A stretch of DNA of 64,000 bases from Aureimonas mangrovi (GCF_014058705.1 NZ_CP059692.1:3078501-3142500), one strand, 5' to 3'. Shown: positions 35,665-44,927, counted from the first letter of the stretch. A program made the numbers and translations. Notes: generated by a model from the letters alone, not told the origin.

Positions 35665-36044
35665 GCCCCATGTCGCACGTGCCTGTGGGCGTCCCCCGGT
35701 CCTCATATGCGAGGGTTGCCGGGACGGTACCTGGACGTAACACATCCAGTCGGCTTCGCAGCGAGCGAAGACGAGGACGCCTTGAAGCAACGACGGTCCG
35801 GGCCTTTCTGGTCTCTCCCGGTCTCCACAGCCGGGAAAACTATAGAGGCACACCATCCTTGCCCGAAGTGCGGCGGGTCCAAGCCCTCCAAGCCAAGGCA
35901 CGAACCGATTCGGAACTCCTTCCATCGTGAGGGATTCGGATCATTTCGCGTTTCGCGATGCCTATCCGACCGGGCTTCCACCTGTCGGCCGGGAAGGTAT
36001 TCGCGCACGCTCTCGTCAACCTTCCGGTTCATGGGAGAGCCCAA
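35665..36044 (+). ncRNA. Long structured 5' leader of ornithine decarboxylase, candidate speF element
   Basis: About 380 nt without a credible gene, packed with short hairpins: CTGGA/TCCAG near 35732-35750, CTTCGC/GCGAAG near 35754-35770, CCCGG/CCGGG near 35817-35836, TCGCG/CGCGA near 35945-35957, and a last one pairing GGAAGGT (about 35992) with ACCTTCC (about 36019) just before the ribosome-binding site. Alphaproteobacterial ornithine decarboxylase genes are known to carry the speF RNA motif at this place. I did not match the family consensus base by base, so the identity is an inference from position, length and structure. Confidence 0.55.
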
Positions 36045-37178
36045 ATGGCCACGCAGCGTATCATCGACTTCCTCGCCACCCGACGACCCACGGGTCCCTG
36101 CCTCGTCGTCGACCTCGACGTCGTCGAGGACAATTTCAACGCCTTCCGCAAGGCGCTGCCCGATTCGTCGATCTACTACGCGGTGAAAGCCAACCCGGCG
36201 CCGGAGATCCTCCGCCTGCTCGCTTCGCTTGGCTCCTCCTTCGACTGCGCGTCGGTCACCGAAATCGAAATGGCGCTCGACGCCGGTGCGACGGCCTCGC
36301 GCATCTCCTTCGGCAACACGATCAAGAAGGAGCGCGACGTCGCGGCCGCTCACGTGCTCGGCGTCTCGCTCTTTGCGGTAGACTGCGTGGAGGAGGTCGA
36401 GAAGATCGCCCGCGCCGCGCCCGGCGCCCGCGTCTTTTGCCGCGTCCTGACCGACGGTGCCGGCGCCGAATGGCCGCTCTCGCGCAAGTTCGGCTGCGTA
36501 CCGGCGATGGCAATCGAGGTGCTGGAGCACGCACACCGTCTCGGTCTCGGCGCCACCGGCGTCTCGTTCCATGTCGGCTCGCAGCAGACCAACACCGAGG
36601 CCTGGGACGGCGCGCTCGCCGACGCCGCCCACGTCTTCGAGACGCTGGCCGAGCGCGGGATCGTGCTCACGCTCGTCAACATGGGCGGCGGGTTCCCGAC
36701 GCGCTACCTCAAGGACGTGCCGACCGCACAGGCCTACGGTCGCTCGATCTTCGCCGGCCTGAAGCGCCATTTCGGCAACCAGCTCCCGGAGACGATCATC
36801 GAGCCGGGCCGCGGCATGGTGGGCGACGCCGGCGTGATCAAGGCCGAGGTCGTGCTCGTCTCGAAGAAGTCGACGGCGGACGAGAACCGCTGGGTCTATC
36901 TCGACATCGGCAAGTTCGGCGGCCTCGCCGAGACGATGGACGAGGCGATCCGCTACCCGATCGTGACCGAACGCGACGCCGACGCCAAGACGCCCTGCGT
37001 CCTCGCCGGCCCGACCTGCGATTCGGCCGACGTCATGTACGAGAAGACGCCTTACCCGCTGCCCGTCTCGCTGACGATCGGCGACGAGGTGCTGATCGAG
37101 GGCACGGGCGCCTACACGACGACCTACGCCTCGGTCGCGTTCAACGGCTTCGAGCCTCTGCGCGCCTACGTCATCTGA
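36045..37178 (+). CDS. Ornithine/lysine decarboxylase, fold III (alanine-racemase-like)
   Basis: 377 aa PLP enzyme of the eukaryote-like ODC family. The Schiff-base lysine is Lys48 in YYAVKANPAPE; further motifs are SFHVGSQQTN, VNMGGGFPTRY, EPGRGMVGDAG for phosphate binding, and the catalytic cysteine in GPTCDSADVMYE. It makes putrescine (and perhaps cadaverine) for polyamine synthesis. GGAGAG six bases upstream fixes ATG 36045. It is preceded by a 380-nt structured leader and followed by a terminator. Confidence 0.92.
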   Translation: MATQRIIDFLATRRPTGPCLVVDLDVVEDNFNAFRKALPDSSIYYAVKANPAPEILRLLASLGSSFDCASVTEIEMALDAGATASRISFGNTIKKERDVAAAHVLGVSLFAVDCVEEVEKIARAAPGARVFCRVLTDGAGAEWPLSRKFGCVPAMAIEVLEHAHRLGLGATGVSFHVGSQQTNTEAWDGALADAAHVFETLAERGIVLTLVNMGGGFPTRYLKDVPTAQAYGRSIFAGLKRHFGNQLPETIIEPGRGMVGDAGVIKAEVVLVSKKSTADENRWVYLDIGKFGGLAETMDEAIRYPIVTERDADAKTPCVLAGPTCDSADVMYEKTPYPLPVSLTIGDEVLIEGTGAYTTTYASVAFNGFEPLRAYVI

Positions 37179-37204
37179 CGTAGCGCCAGCTTCCACGATG
37201 ACGG

Positions 37205-37223
37205 CCCCGGCAGTCTGCCGGGG
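37205..37223 (+). terminator. Hairpin terminator after ornithine decarboxylase
   Basis: CCCCGGCA (37205-37212), loop GTC, TGCCGGGG (37216-37223), followed by TATCTT; 27 bp past the stop. Confidence 0.7.
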
Positions 37224-37290
37224 TATCTTGCCCCTGCCGCGCGATGTGCGGCGGGACCGTCTTCGCTCGTTCCCAGGAAGGATGTGCGCC

Positions 37291-37842
37291 ATGGCCGCGC
37301 TGCCTCTCGTCTCGCTCTCCGTCACGGAGGGCTTCCGCCCGCTCGTCACGCTGCGCGCCGAGACGCCGGCCGATCTGCCCGCGCGCGAGGCGCTGCTCGA
37401 CGCCGCGATGGGCGCCGGGCGCATGCGCAAGTCTTCGGAGACGATCCGCCGCGGTCGCCTGCCGGCCGACGGCCTGTCGCTGGTCGCGGAGGACGAGGAC
37501 GGGCTTCTGCTGGGCACCGTGCGGCTCTGGCATATCGATGCCGGTGGCGTGCCCGCGCTCCTGCTCGGCCCGCTCGCCGTGCGCCCAGGCTTCGAGGGCA
37601 TCGGCATCGGAGGTCAGCTCATGCGCCGGGCCGTCGCCGAGGCGCGGTGGCGCGGCCACCGGGCGATCGTCCTCGTCGGCGATGCGCCATATTACGACCG
37701 CTTCGGCTTCGGCGCGAAGGTCGCGGCCGGCCTCGCCATGCCCGGCCCGTTCGAGCGTCACCGCATGCTCGGCCTCGAGCTGGAGGCCGGCGCGCTGACG
37801 GGTGCCAACGGCGTCATCGCGGCCACCGGCCCCGCCGCCTGA
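37291..37842 (+). CDS. GNAT N-acetyltransferase (YhbS-like)
   Basis: 183 aa. Central acetyl-CoA site LAVRPGFEGIGIGGQLMRRA and the C-terminal APYYDRFGFGAKVAAGL are typical of YhbS-type acetyltransferases. The substrate is unknown. AGGAAGG nine bases before supports ATG 37291, three codons into a slightly longer open frame. It follows the decarboxylase after a terminator, so it is probably only partly co-transcribed. Confidence 0.85.
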   Translation: MAALPLVSLSVTEGFRPLVTLRAETPADLPAREALLDAAMGAGRMRKSSETIRRGRLPADGLSLVAEDEDGLLLGTVRLWHIDAGGVPALLLGPLAVRPGFEGIGIGGQLMRRAVAEARWRGHRAIVLVGDAPYYDRFGFGAKVAAGLAMPGPFERHRMLGLELEAGALTGANGVIAATGPAA

Positions 37843-37853
37843 CGGCGCGCGTT

Positions 37854-38831
37854 TCAGCCCGCGATGTCGACGACGCCGGCTTCCCCGCTTTCCGTGCCGA
37901 AGGCGAGGAAGCGGCCGTCCTTGTCCCAGCCCATCGCGCTCACGGGGGACTTGCCGCCCCGGCGCAGGAGCGCTTCCTTCTGGTCGGCGAAGCGAACGGC
38001 GAGGATCATGCCGTCCTGGTAGCCGATGGCGACGACGTCGTCGCTCGGATGGCAGGCGACGGCCGTGACCATCGTGTCGCCCCGCGTGCCGAGTTCCAGC
38101 GGCGCCTTGCCCATCGGACCGTCGCGCCCGGTGAAGGGCCACAGGATGGCGGCGGGCGCGCCGGAGGTGGCGAGGAACTTGCCCTTGGCCGACCACGACC
38201 AGCTCTTCACCTTGGCCGGATAGCCGGTCATGCGCATGTGCTTGCCGTCCTCCAGCCGCCATCCGTGCAGGGCGTTCTCCTGCATGACGGTGACGAGGAA
38301 GCGCCCGTCGGGGGAGAAGAGGATGCCGGTGTGAGCGCCCTTCCACTCCAGCTCCTGCGGCGCGGCATCGGTGAGGGGAAAGAACAGCGAGGCGCCATCG
38401 TAGCGCGCGCTCGCAAGCCGCAGCCCCTTCGGCGCGAAGGCGATGTCCTCGACGCTGCGCGCATGGACGAGTTCGCGCGGCGCGCCCTTGCCGTCCACCA
38501 CATAGGCCGTGCGGCCGGAGGCGAAGGCGGCGGCGCCCTTCGGCCCGCCAGCGACCGCGCTCACCCATTTGCGGCCGATCTCGGCAAGGGTCGATTGCGT
38601 GCCGGAGGCGTCGGTGGCCACACAGCGCCCGTCCTCCCCGCCGGAAAGGAGGCGCGGGGAGAACGGATCGAGCCGGGCCGTGAGCAGGCCGCCTTCGTGC
38701 GTCTCCAGAACCGTCTCGCCGCCGGCCGGAAAGCGGATCGTGCCGTCCGCAAGCGCGAAGACGGGCCGCTCCTTCAGGAACAGCGCCGCCTCGACATGGG
38801 CCGTGTAGTCGTAAGGTGCGATCTGCGGCAT
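37854..38831 (-). CDS. WD40-repeat protein coupled to the CobW metallochaperone
   Basis: 325 aa. Repeating blade pattern with SGGEDGR, FSPDGRFLVT, WSAKGKFLATSG, CHPSDDVVAIGYQDG and WDKDGRFLAFGTESGEAGVV gives about seven WD40 blades, so a beta-propeller, probably cytoplasmic as no signal peptide is seen. Its ATG shares one base with the stop of the CobW gene (TGATG), so it is translated from the same message. The tight link suggests a role in metal handling, but no function is known. Confidence 0.85.
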   Translation of the reverse strand: MPQIAPYDYTAHVEAALFLKERPVFALADGTIRFPAGGETVLETHEGGLLTARLDPFSPRLLSGGEDGRCVATDASGTQSTLAEIGRKWVSAVAGGPKGAAAFASGRTAYVVDGKGAPRELVHARSVEDIAFAPKGLRLASARYDGASLFFPLTDAAPQELEWKGAHTGILFSPDGRFLVTVMQENALHGWRLEDGKHMRMTGYPAKVKSWSWSAKGKFLATSGAPAAILWPFTGRDGPMGKAPLELGTRGDTMVTAVACHPSDDVVAIGYQDGMILAVRFADQKEALLRRGGKSPVSAMGWDKDGRFLAFGTESGEAGVVDIAG

Positions 38832-39955
38832 CAGGCGGGCACGCCCGCCTTCGCCATGCAGGCCTCGAAGCCCGCTTCGAGCGCCTTGCGATCGAGATCG
38901 CGCCCGATGAAGACGAGCCGGCTCACGCGAGCCTCGTCCTCGCGCCAGGCGCGCTGGTGGTCGCCCTCGACGATCATGTGCACGCCCTGAAGCACGTAAC
39001 GGTCGGGATCGCCCTCGATGGCGAGAATGCCCTTCAGGCGCAGGATGTTCGGCCCTTCGGTCTGGGTCAGCGTCTGGATCCACGGGAAGAAGCGATTCTT
39101 GTCGATCTCCCCGCCCGACAACGACACCGAGGTCACCGTCACGTCGTGGATCGGCGCCGCCTCGCCGTGATGGTCGTGGTCATGATCGTGGTGGTGATGA
39201 TCGTGATCGTGGCCGTGATGGTGGTGGTGATCGTGGTCGCAATCCGGCCCGCAGACATGCTCGTCATGGGCCGCGTGCGCCTCGTTCAGGAACTCCGGAT
39301 CCTCGTCCAGAACCCGCGCGAGATCGAAGGCGCCCTGCCCGAGAACGCGCTTCAGGTCGATCTCGGAGCGCTCGGTCCGGTGAATGACGGCCTGCGGATT
39401 GATCGCGCGCACCGTCGCCTCGACGCTCGCCAGTTCCTGCGGGGTGACGAGGTCGGTCTTGTTGATCAGGACGACGTCGGCGAAGGCGATCTGGTCCTCG
39501 GCCTCGCGCGAATCCTTCAGGCGGAGCGGAAGGTGCTTGGCATCGACGAGCGCGACCACGGCATCGAGCTGCGTCTTTGCCCGCACGTCGTCGTCCATGA
39601 AGAAGGTCTGCGCGACGGGCACCGGATCGGCGAGGCCGGTGGTTTCGACGATGATGGCGTCGAACCGTCCCTTGCGCTTGGTCAGGCCCTCCACGACGCG
39701 CACGAGATCGCCGCGCACCGTGCAGCACACGCAGCCATTGTTCATCTCGTAGATCTCTTCGTCGGTCTCGACGATGAGGTCGTTGTCGATGCCGATCTCG
39801 CCGAACTCGTTGACGATGACGGCGTAGCGCTTGCCGTGATCGCCCGACAGGATGCGGTTGAGGAGGGTCGTTTTGCCGGCGCCCAGATACCCGGTGAGCA
39901 CGGTCACGGGGATCGGGGCCTCTGCGGCCGGATTGGCGGTCTGCGTGGCGGACAT
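38831..39955 (-). CDS. CobW/COG0523 GTP-dependent metallochaperone
   Basis: 374 aa. Walker A GYLGAGKT at 22-29, the metal-binding Cys-Val-Cys-Cys at 75-78 in [15 protein letters not shown]-specificity NKTD, and a C-terminal CobW domain. Between them is a run of about 26 residues almost entirely His and Asp (after HVCGPDC), a strong metal-binding loop. COG0523 proteins deliver zinc (or cobalt) to client enzymes, often under zinc limitation. GGAG eight bases ahead selects ATG 39955. I saw no clear Zur box in the 149-bp divergent gap with the LacI gene. Confidence 0.92.
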   Translation of the reverse strand: MSATQTANPAAEAPIPVTVLTGYLGAGKTTLLNRILSGDHGKRYAVIVNEFGEIGIDNDLIVETDEEIYEMNNGCVCCTVRGDLVRVVEGLTKRKGRFDAIIVETTGLADPVPVAQTFFMDDDVRAKTQLDAVVALVDAKHLPLRLKDSREAEDQIAFADVVLINKTDLVTPQELASVEATVRAINPQAVIHRTERSEIDLKRVLGQGAFDLARVLDEDPEFLNEAHAAHDEHVCGPDCDHDHHHHHGHDHDHHHHDHDHDHHGEAAPIHDVTVTSVSLSGGEIDKNRFFPWIQTLTQTEGPNILRLKGILAIEGDPDRYVLQGVHMIVEGDHQRAWREDEARVSRLVFIGRDLDRKALEAGFEACMAKAGVPA

Positions 39956-40104
39956 GATGAAAGCTCCATCGCTGGTCGGTCCGATATAGCGATCGGCGCG
40001 CATGATTGCATCCGTCGCCGCACCGCTGCCGCGTTCGATTGTTGCGCCCGCGCGCCATCATCGCTTACACCGGGCGGGCTCACCACGGCGGGAACGGGAG
40101 ATCG

Positions 40105-41148
40105 GTGGCCCAGAAGGTCAAACTTTCGACGATTGCGGAAACGCTCGGGCTTTCCACCGCGACCGTCTCTCTGGCCCTGCGCGACTCGCCGCTCGTCGCC
40201 GAGGTGACGCGCGAGCGCATCAAGGAGGAGGCGCGCGCTTCCGGCTATATCTACAACCGGCGCGCCGCGAGCCTTCGCACCTCCAAGTCCGGGATCGTCG
40301 GCGTGTGCGTCGCCGACATCATGAACCCCTTCTTCGGCGAGATCCTCAAATCGGTCGAGAACGAGCTCGACCGGCACCGCCAGACCTTCGTCCTGTGCAA
40401 CCACTACGACGATCTCGCTAAGCAGCGCTCCTTCGTGGACACGATGCTGCAACTCGGCGCCGACGGTCTGATCATGTCGCCCTCGATCGGCACGCCGGCC
40501 TCCGACATCCATCTCGCCGAAGAGAACGACCTGCCGGTGACGCTGATCGCGCGCACGATCGAGGGTTCGGGCGTGCGCTCCTTCCACGGCGACGATTCCT
40601 ACGGAATGCGGCTGGCCGTCGGGCACCTGATCGAGGGCGGGCACACCCGCATCGCGATGGTCGGCGGCACGGATCTGACGTCCACCGGGCGCGAGCGCGA
40701 GCGCGGCTATTGCGAGGCGCTGGAGAACGCCGGCCTGCCCTTCCGCGAGGAATGGCGCCTGAAGGGCCCGCGCGACCGCCATTCGGGCTTCGATGCGGCC
40801 GAACGCTTCGCGGCCCTGCCCGATCGGCCGACAGCCGTCGCCTGCTTTTCCGACCTCGTGGCGCTCGGCTTCATGTATGGTCTTGCGCGCCACGGGCTGA
40901 GGCCCGGCGTCGACGTCGCCGTCACCGGCTATGACGACATCGACGAGGCGGCCATCGCCATGCCTTCGCTGACGACGGTCGCCAACGGCCAGAGCGAGGT
41001 CGGCCGCCAGGCCGCCGAAGCCCTCGCCGCACGGCTCTCGGGCACGCCGGCCGTGGAGTCCGTCGAACTCATCACCCCTCAGTTGAAGATCCGCCAGTCG
41101 AGCCGCTTCGGCCCGCACGGCACAGGAAAAGGAAAAGATCCCGCGTGA
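40105..41148 (+). CDS. LacI-family transcriptional regulator
   Basis: 347 aa. The N-terminal helix-turn-helix is LSTIAETLGLSTATVSLALR, then the hinge NRRAASLRTSKSGIVGVCV and a sugar-binding-protein-like effector domain with GADGLIMSPS and FSDLVALGFMYGLARHG. GTG 40105 with GGGAG four bases ahead gives the family N-terminus. Its stop overlaps the start of the hydroxyacid dehydrogenase by four bases (GTGA), so they form an operon, and the regulator probably senses the substrate of that enzyme or a related sugar acid. Confidence 0.9.
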   Translation: MAQKVKLSTIAETLGLSTATVSLALRDSPLVAEVTRERIKEEARASGYIYNRRAASLRTSKSGIVGVCVADIMNPFFGEILKSVENELDRHRQTFVLCNHYDDLAKQRSFVDTMLQLGADGLIMSPSIGTPASDIHLAEENDLPVTLIARTIEGSGVRSFHGDDSYGMRLAVGHLIEGGHTRIAMVGGTDLTSTGRERERGYCEALENAGLPFREEWRLKGPRDRHSGFDAAERFAALPDRPTAVACFSDLVALGFMYGLARHGLRPGVDVAVTGYDDIDEAAIAMPSLTTVANGQSEVGRQAAEALAARLSGTPAVESVELITPQLKIRQSSRFGPHGTGKGKDPA

Positions 41149-42125
41149 CCGATCTCAAGGCGACCAAGATCCTCGTTCCCGGCAGCATCAATCCCGACAC
41201 GTTCGAGACGCTGAAGGCGACCTTCGACGTGCGGCATCTGCCGAGCCGCAACATTGCGGATCTGCCGGAAGAAGAGCGGCCGGCCATCCTCGGCGTCGCC
41301 GGCTTCAACAACGTTCCCGCCAAGCTGATGGACGCGCTTCCGAACCTTGAGATCGTCGCCAATTTCGGCGTCGGCTACGACGGCGTCGATGCCAATCATG
41401 CTGCCTCGAAGGGCATTATGGTGACGAACACGCCGGACGTCCTGACCGAGGAGGTCGCCGATACCGCCCTCGGCCTGACACTGATGACGCTGCGCGACCT
41501 CGGCCGGGCCGAGCAGTATCTGCGCGCCGGCCGCTGGGAGAGCGATGGCCCCTTCCCGCTGACGCAGACGACCCTGCGCGGTCGCACGGCCGGCATCATG
41601 GGCCTCGGCCGCATCGGCCTCGCCATCGCCACGCGCCTAGAGGCGTTCGGCGTGAGGGTCGCCTACCACAACCGGACGAAGCGCGACGACGTCGCCTATG
41701 CCTATCACGACACGCTGAAGAGTCTGGCGGAGGCCGTCGATCTCCTCGTCATCGCCGCGCCCGGCGGCGCTTCGACCGACAAGGCGGTGGACGCGGAGGT
41801 CCTCAAGGCGCTCGGGCCGAAGGGTGTCCTGATCAACATCGGCCGCGGCACAACGGTGGACGAGGAGGCGCTGATCGTCGCGCTCAAGGACGGCACGATC
41901 CAGGCGGCCGGCCTCGACGTTTTCGAGAAGGAACCCAAGGTGCCGCAGGGCCTCCTCGACGCCCCCAACGCCGTCCTTCTCCCGCACGTCGCCTCCGCTT
42001 CGCGTCACACCCGCAAGGCGATGGGTGATCTGCTTGTCGAGAACCTCAAGCTCTGGTTCTCGGGGCAGGACGTTGTCACGCCGGTGGCGGAAGTGACCCG
42101 CACCGGATTGAAACGGCGCGGGTGA
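41145..42125 (+). CDS. D-2-hydroxyacid dehydrogenase, glyoxylate/hydroxypyruvate reductase-like
   Basis: 326 aa, GTG start inside the LacI stop. NAD(P)-binding GIMGLGRIGLAIATRLEAFG; catalytic Arg in NIGRGTTVDEEAL, Glu in LDVFEKEPKVP and His in LLPHVASASRHTR. Resembles GhrB/GyaR enzymes, which reduce glyoxylate or hydroxypyruvate. Co-transcribed with a LacI regulator. Confidence 0.88.
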   Translation: MTDLKATKILVPGSINPDTFETLKATFDVRHLPSRNIADLPEEERPAILGVAGFNNVPAKLMDALPNLEIVANFGVGYDGVDANHAASKGIMVTNTPDVLTEEVADTALGLTLMTLRDLGRAEQYLRAGRWESDGPFPLTQTTLRGRTAGIMGLGRIGLAIATRLEAFGVRVAYHNRTKRDDVAYAYHDTLKSLAEAVDLLVIAAPGGASTDKAVDAEVLKALGPKGVLINIGRGTTVDEEALIVALKDGTIQAAGLDVFEKEPKVPQGLLDAPNAVLLPHVASASRHTRKAMGDLLVENLKLWFSGQDVVTPVAEVTRTGLKRRG

Positions 42126-42235
42126 AGCGTTGCGCGCGATGATGTGAACAGTTTTAAGGAAGCGTTTCGGCGACCGTTAACCTTCGGGTAAGATTAAGAA
42201 GGTGATACTGTCGGTCTATCCGAAAGGAGACCGTC

Positions 42236-42679
42236 ATGAACTTCGCCGCCATGGTCCTGTCCATAGGGGTCGCCGGAGCAGTCCTTGCCTACAACATGCA
42301 GGGCACTGCGGTCGCGGCGAACGACACTCTGGTGAGTGCGATGCAGCCCTCGCCGGAGATCACCGGGACGATTTCGGCCGCCACCGCGGCCCCCACGGCG
42401 GCGGTTCGGCTGATCGACCTGCGCTCGGGCGCCACCTGCAAGATGATGCGGCCCGACACGTCAAGTACGGCGCTCAAGCTCGCGCTCATCGGCCCCGACT
42501 GCGCCAGCGCGCCGCATCTGGCCGAGGTCGCCTTCTGGCGCACGACAGAGAGCGGCTCGCTCATCATGACCGACCGTGCCGGTGAAACCGTTCTCGAGTT
42601 CGCGCCCGGCGATGGCGTTCTCTATGAATCGGTCTATCCGTCGAACGAGATCATGACGATCGTTCCCGCGCGCACCTGA
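42236..42679 (+). CDS. Exported AprI/Inh-like protease-inhibitor domain protein
   Basis: 147 aa with a signal-like N-terminus (FAAMVLSIGVAGAVLAYN), a low-complexity Ala/Thr linker (TISAATAAPTAA), then a small beta-barrel pattern with LRSGATCKMM, LIGPDCASAPHLAEVAFW (one cysteine pair) and DRAGETVLEFAPGDG. This order resembles the Inh inhibitors of secreted metalloproteases, but no such protease gene is nearby. AGGAG six bases ahead of ATG. Identity is moderate. Confidence 0.6.
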   Translation: MNFAAMVLSIGVAGAVLAYNMQGTAVAANDTLVSAMQPSPEITGTISAATAAPTAAVRLIDLRSGATCKMMRPDTSSTALKLALIGPDCASAPHLAEVAFWRTTESGSLIMTDRAGETVLEFAPGDGVLYESVYPSNEIMTIVPART

Positions 42680-42730
42680 GCGCAGCGAAGATCCGACGGA
42701 CAAACGGCGCCTTCGGGCGCGGCTTTCGTT

Positions 42731-43396
42731 TCAAGGCCGCAGTTCCACCAGCGCGCTGCGCTGGCGTCCATGTTCGTCGAAGTTCGCGTCCGCCAACCAT
42801 GCCTCGAAGGCAACCCGGCAGTGCGGCCATTCGCGGTCGAGCAACGAGAACCAGGCCGTGTCGCGGTTCTCGCCCTTCACGATCATATGCTGGCGGAACA
42901 GCCCTTCCCACGTGAAGCCCAGCCTCTCGGCCGCGCGCTTGGAGGGCGCGTTGCGGTCGTTGCACTTCCATTCCAGGCGCCGATAGCCGAGATCGTCGAA
43001 GACGTGAGCGAAGACGCGGAAGAAGACCTCCGTCGCGCGGCGCGTGCGCTGGAGCGCCGGCCCGAAAAGGATGTTGCCGATTTCGACGACCCCATTGGCA
43101 CGGTCGATGCGCATCAGCGAGAGAAATCCCTCCGCCTTGCCGGTCTGTGCGTTCACGACGGCGAAGAAGCGTGCGTCGGGCGCGAGCAGGACAGGGCCCG
43201 CCCCCGCCTCGAAGGACTCGAGCCTGTCGAACGGTCCGATCGCCAGATAGTCCCAGGCGGGGTCGAAGGCGCGATCGGCGGACATTTCATAGAGTTCCGC
43301 GAAGCGCCGGCCGTCGACGATCGGCTCCAGCGTCACCTCGCGCCCGGTGACCGGCTCGGCCGGCGGAAAGGGGCGAGGTTCGTAGTCGAGGCTCAT
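42731..43396 (-). CDS. GNAT acetyltransferase (RimJ/RimL-like)
   Basis: 221 aa. Typical RimJ/L pattern: VEIGNILFGPALQRTRRATE, GYRRLEWKCNDRNAPSKRAA, RLGFTWEGLFRQHMIVKG and a C-terminal EWPHCRVAFEAWL. It probably acetylates an amino acid, peptide or small molecule. Last gene of an operon; its ATG overlaps the hydrolase stop by four bases (ATGA). Confidence 0.88.
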   Translation of the reverse strand: MSLDYEPRPFPPAEPVTGREVTLEPIVDGRRFAELYEMSADRAFDPAWDYLAIGPFDRLESFEAGAGPVLLAPDARFFAVVNAQTGKAEGFLSLMRIDRANGVVEIGNILFGPALQRTRRATEVFFRVFAHVFDDLGYRRLEWKCNDRNAPSKRAAERLGFTWEGLFRQHMIVKGENRDTAWFSLLDREWPHCRVAFEAWLADANFDEHGRQRSALVELRP

Positions 43397-44289
43397 CGTG
43401 ACGTCTCCCTGATGAAGCTTGCCACCTCGGCGCGGATTTCCGGCCGGCCGAGGCGCAGCGCCGTTGCGAAGGAGGTGATGGGCCCGATGTGATCGAGCCC
43501 TTCGTAGAAGCGCGTCTCGACGCGCCCGCCCGCAGTCTCGATCCGTCCCGCCATCGAGCGGGTGTTCTCCGGATCGACCGTCGTGTCGGCGAGGCCGTGA
43601 ACGAGGAAGGCCGGTGCCTCCGTACCGTCGACGAAGTTGATCGGCTGGCTCTCGTCGCGCGTCGCCTCGGGAAAGACGCGCTTGTAGCGCTCCTCCGTCA
43701 GCGGCAGGAAATCGTAGGGACCGGCAAGGCCGACGAAGCCGCGAAGGCGAGCGGGATCGTAGCCCGTGCTGCGCAGATAGCGTTCGTCGAAGGCCAGAAG
43801 CCCGGCGATTTCGGCACCCGCCGAATGCCCCATCAGCACCAGCGGATGATCGCCGGCGGGCACGCCGTTTCCACCCTCGCGCATGGTGGCGTCGATGCGG
43901 GCAACAGCCGCCGCACCGTCTTCCACGAAGCCGGGGAAGACGACTTCGGGATAGAGCCGGTACTCGGGAACGGCGACAATGAAGCCGTAGGCAGTCAGCG
44001 ACTGGCCGACAAAGCGGTAGATGTCCTTGGATCCGGAATCCCAGCTTCCACCGTGAAAGAAGACAACCACCGGAGTATCGGACGCGACGCCGTCCGGCAC
44101 GTAGAGATCGTAACGCCGCCGCTCGCCCTCGCCATAGGCGATGTCGCCGGTCAGCGAGTAGCCGCTGCGCGGGGTGATGGCGTTCAGCGCGCCGGCCGCG
44201 CAGGCGGAGAGGAAGAGCGAAGTGGTGACGAGCCCGGCCAGCGGCCGCCACCGTCGCCCACCCTCTTCGCGCGCCCGCGCGAGCCTCAC
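43393..44289 (-). CDS. Alpha/beta-hydrolase (esterase), probable lipoprotein
   Basis: 298 aa. Signal peptide with lipobox-like SACAAG (about Cys30), oxyanion motif FFHGGSWDSG, nucleophile Ser in LMGHSAGAEIAGL, Asp in VHGLADTTVDPENT and His in GLDHIGPITS. Belongs to the BD-FAE/carboxylesterase group. It overlaps both neighbours by four bases (eda stop upstream, GNAT start downstream), so the three form one translationally coupled unit. Confidence 0.87.
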   Translation of the reverse strand: MRLARAREEGGRRWRPLAGLVTTSLFLSACAAGALNAITPRSGYSLTGDIAYGEGERRRYDLYVPDGVASDTPVVVFFHGGSWDSGSKDIYRFVGQSLTAYGFIVAVPEYRLYPEVVFPGFVEDGAAAVARIDATMREGGNGVPAGDHPLVLMGHSAGAEIAGLLAFDERYLRSTGYDPARLRGFVGLAGPYDFLPLTEERYKRVFPEATRDESQPINFVDGTEAPAFLVHGLADTTVDPENTRSMAGRIETAGGRVETRFYEGLDHIGPITSFATALRLGRPEIRAEVASFIRETSR

Positions 44290-44927
44290 CCGCGCGGCAT
44301 CTGGGAAGCTTCGCGCGCGAGCGCCTCGATGGCCGCGAAATCACCTGTCGCAAGCGCCTCTTTCGGCGCGACCCACGATCCGCCGACGCACACGACGTTC
44401 GGCAGGGCAAGATAGTCCGCGACGTTCTTCGGCGAGACGCCGCCCGTCGGGCAGAAGCGGATGTTCTGGAACACCGGCGCCAGCGCCTTGAGATAGGGCA
44501 CGCCGCCGAGCTGTTCGGCGGGGAAGAACTTCAACAGCTCGTAACCGCGCGCGATCATCGCCATCAGCTCGCTAGGGCTCGCCGCGCCCGGCAGCAGCGG
44601 CACCGGCGAGGCGTCCGCCGCATCTAGAAGCGCTGGCGTCGCGCCCGGCGAAACGACGAAGCGCGCACCGGCCGCCTCGACCTCGGCGAACTGGGCCGGC
44701 GTGAGGATCGTGCCCGCGCCGCAGATGGCCTCGGGCACCTCGGCGCTGACCGCGCGAATCGCATCGAGCGCGGCCGGCGTGCGCAGCGTGATCTCGATCG
44801 CCGGCAGACCGCCGCGAGCAAGCGCGCGGGCAAGTTCCACCCCCTCGCCTGCGCTGGACACGGCGACCACGGGAATCACCGGCTGGCCGGAGAGAATGTC
44901 GATCAGCGGTTGCGTTTTCTGCGCCAT
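44286..44927 (-). CDS. eda: 2-keto-3-deoxy-6-phosphogluconate aldolase
   Basis: 213 aa (beta/alpha)8 barrel. Conserved Glu in LPAIEITLRTPAAL, the Schiff-base Lys in ELLKFFPAEQLGG, phosphate loop PTGGVSPKNVADYL. It cleaves KDPG to pyruvate and glyceraldehyde-3-phosphate in the Entner-Doudoroff pathway; edd is not in view. Positioned nine bases after otsA ends, so it may be in one long operon with otsBA. Confidence 0.93.
   Translation of the reverse strand: MAQKTQPLIDILSGQPVIPVVAVSSAGEGVELARALARGGLPAIEITLRTPAALDAIRAVSAEVPEAICGAGTILTPAQFAEVEAAGARFVVSPGATPALLDAADASPVPLLPGAASPSELMAMIARGYELLKFFPAEQLGGVPYLKALAPVFQNIRFCPTGGVSPKNVADYLALPNVVCVGGSWVAPKEALATGDFAAIEALAREASQMPRG

Noticed and set aside
39160..39245. 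Tandem-repeat-like GTGGTGATC tract
   Set aside because: It encodes the His/Asp metal-binding run of the CobW protein, not an independent repeat or CRISPR.
39956..40104. Zur box between cobW and lacI-type genes
   Set aside because: No palindrome close to the GTTATA-type consensus; only a loose GATATAGCGATC.
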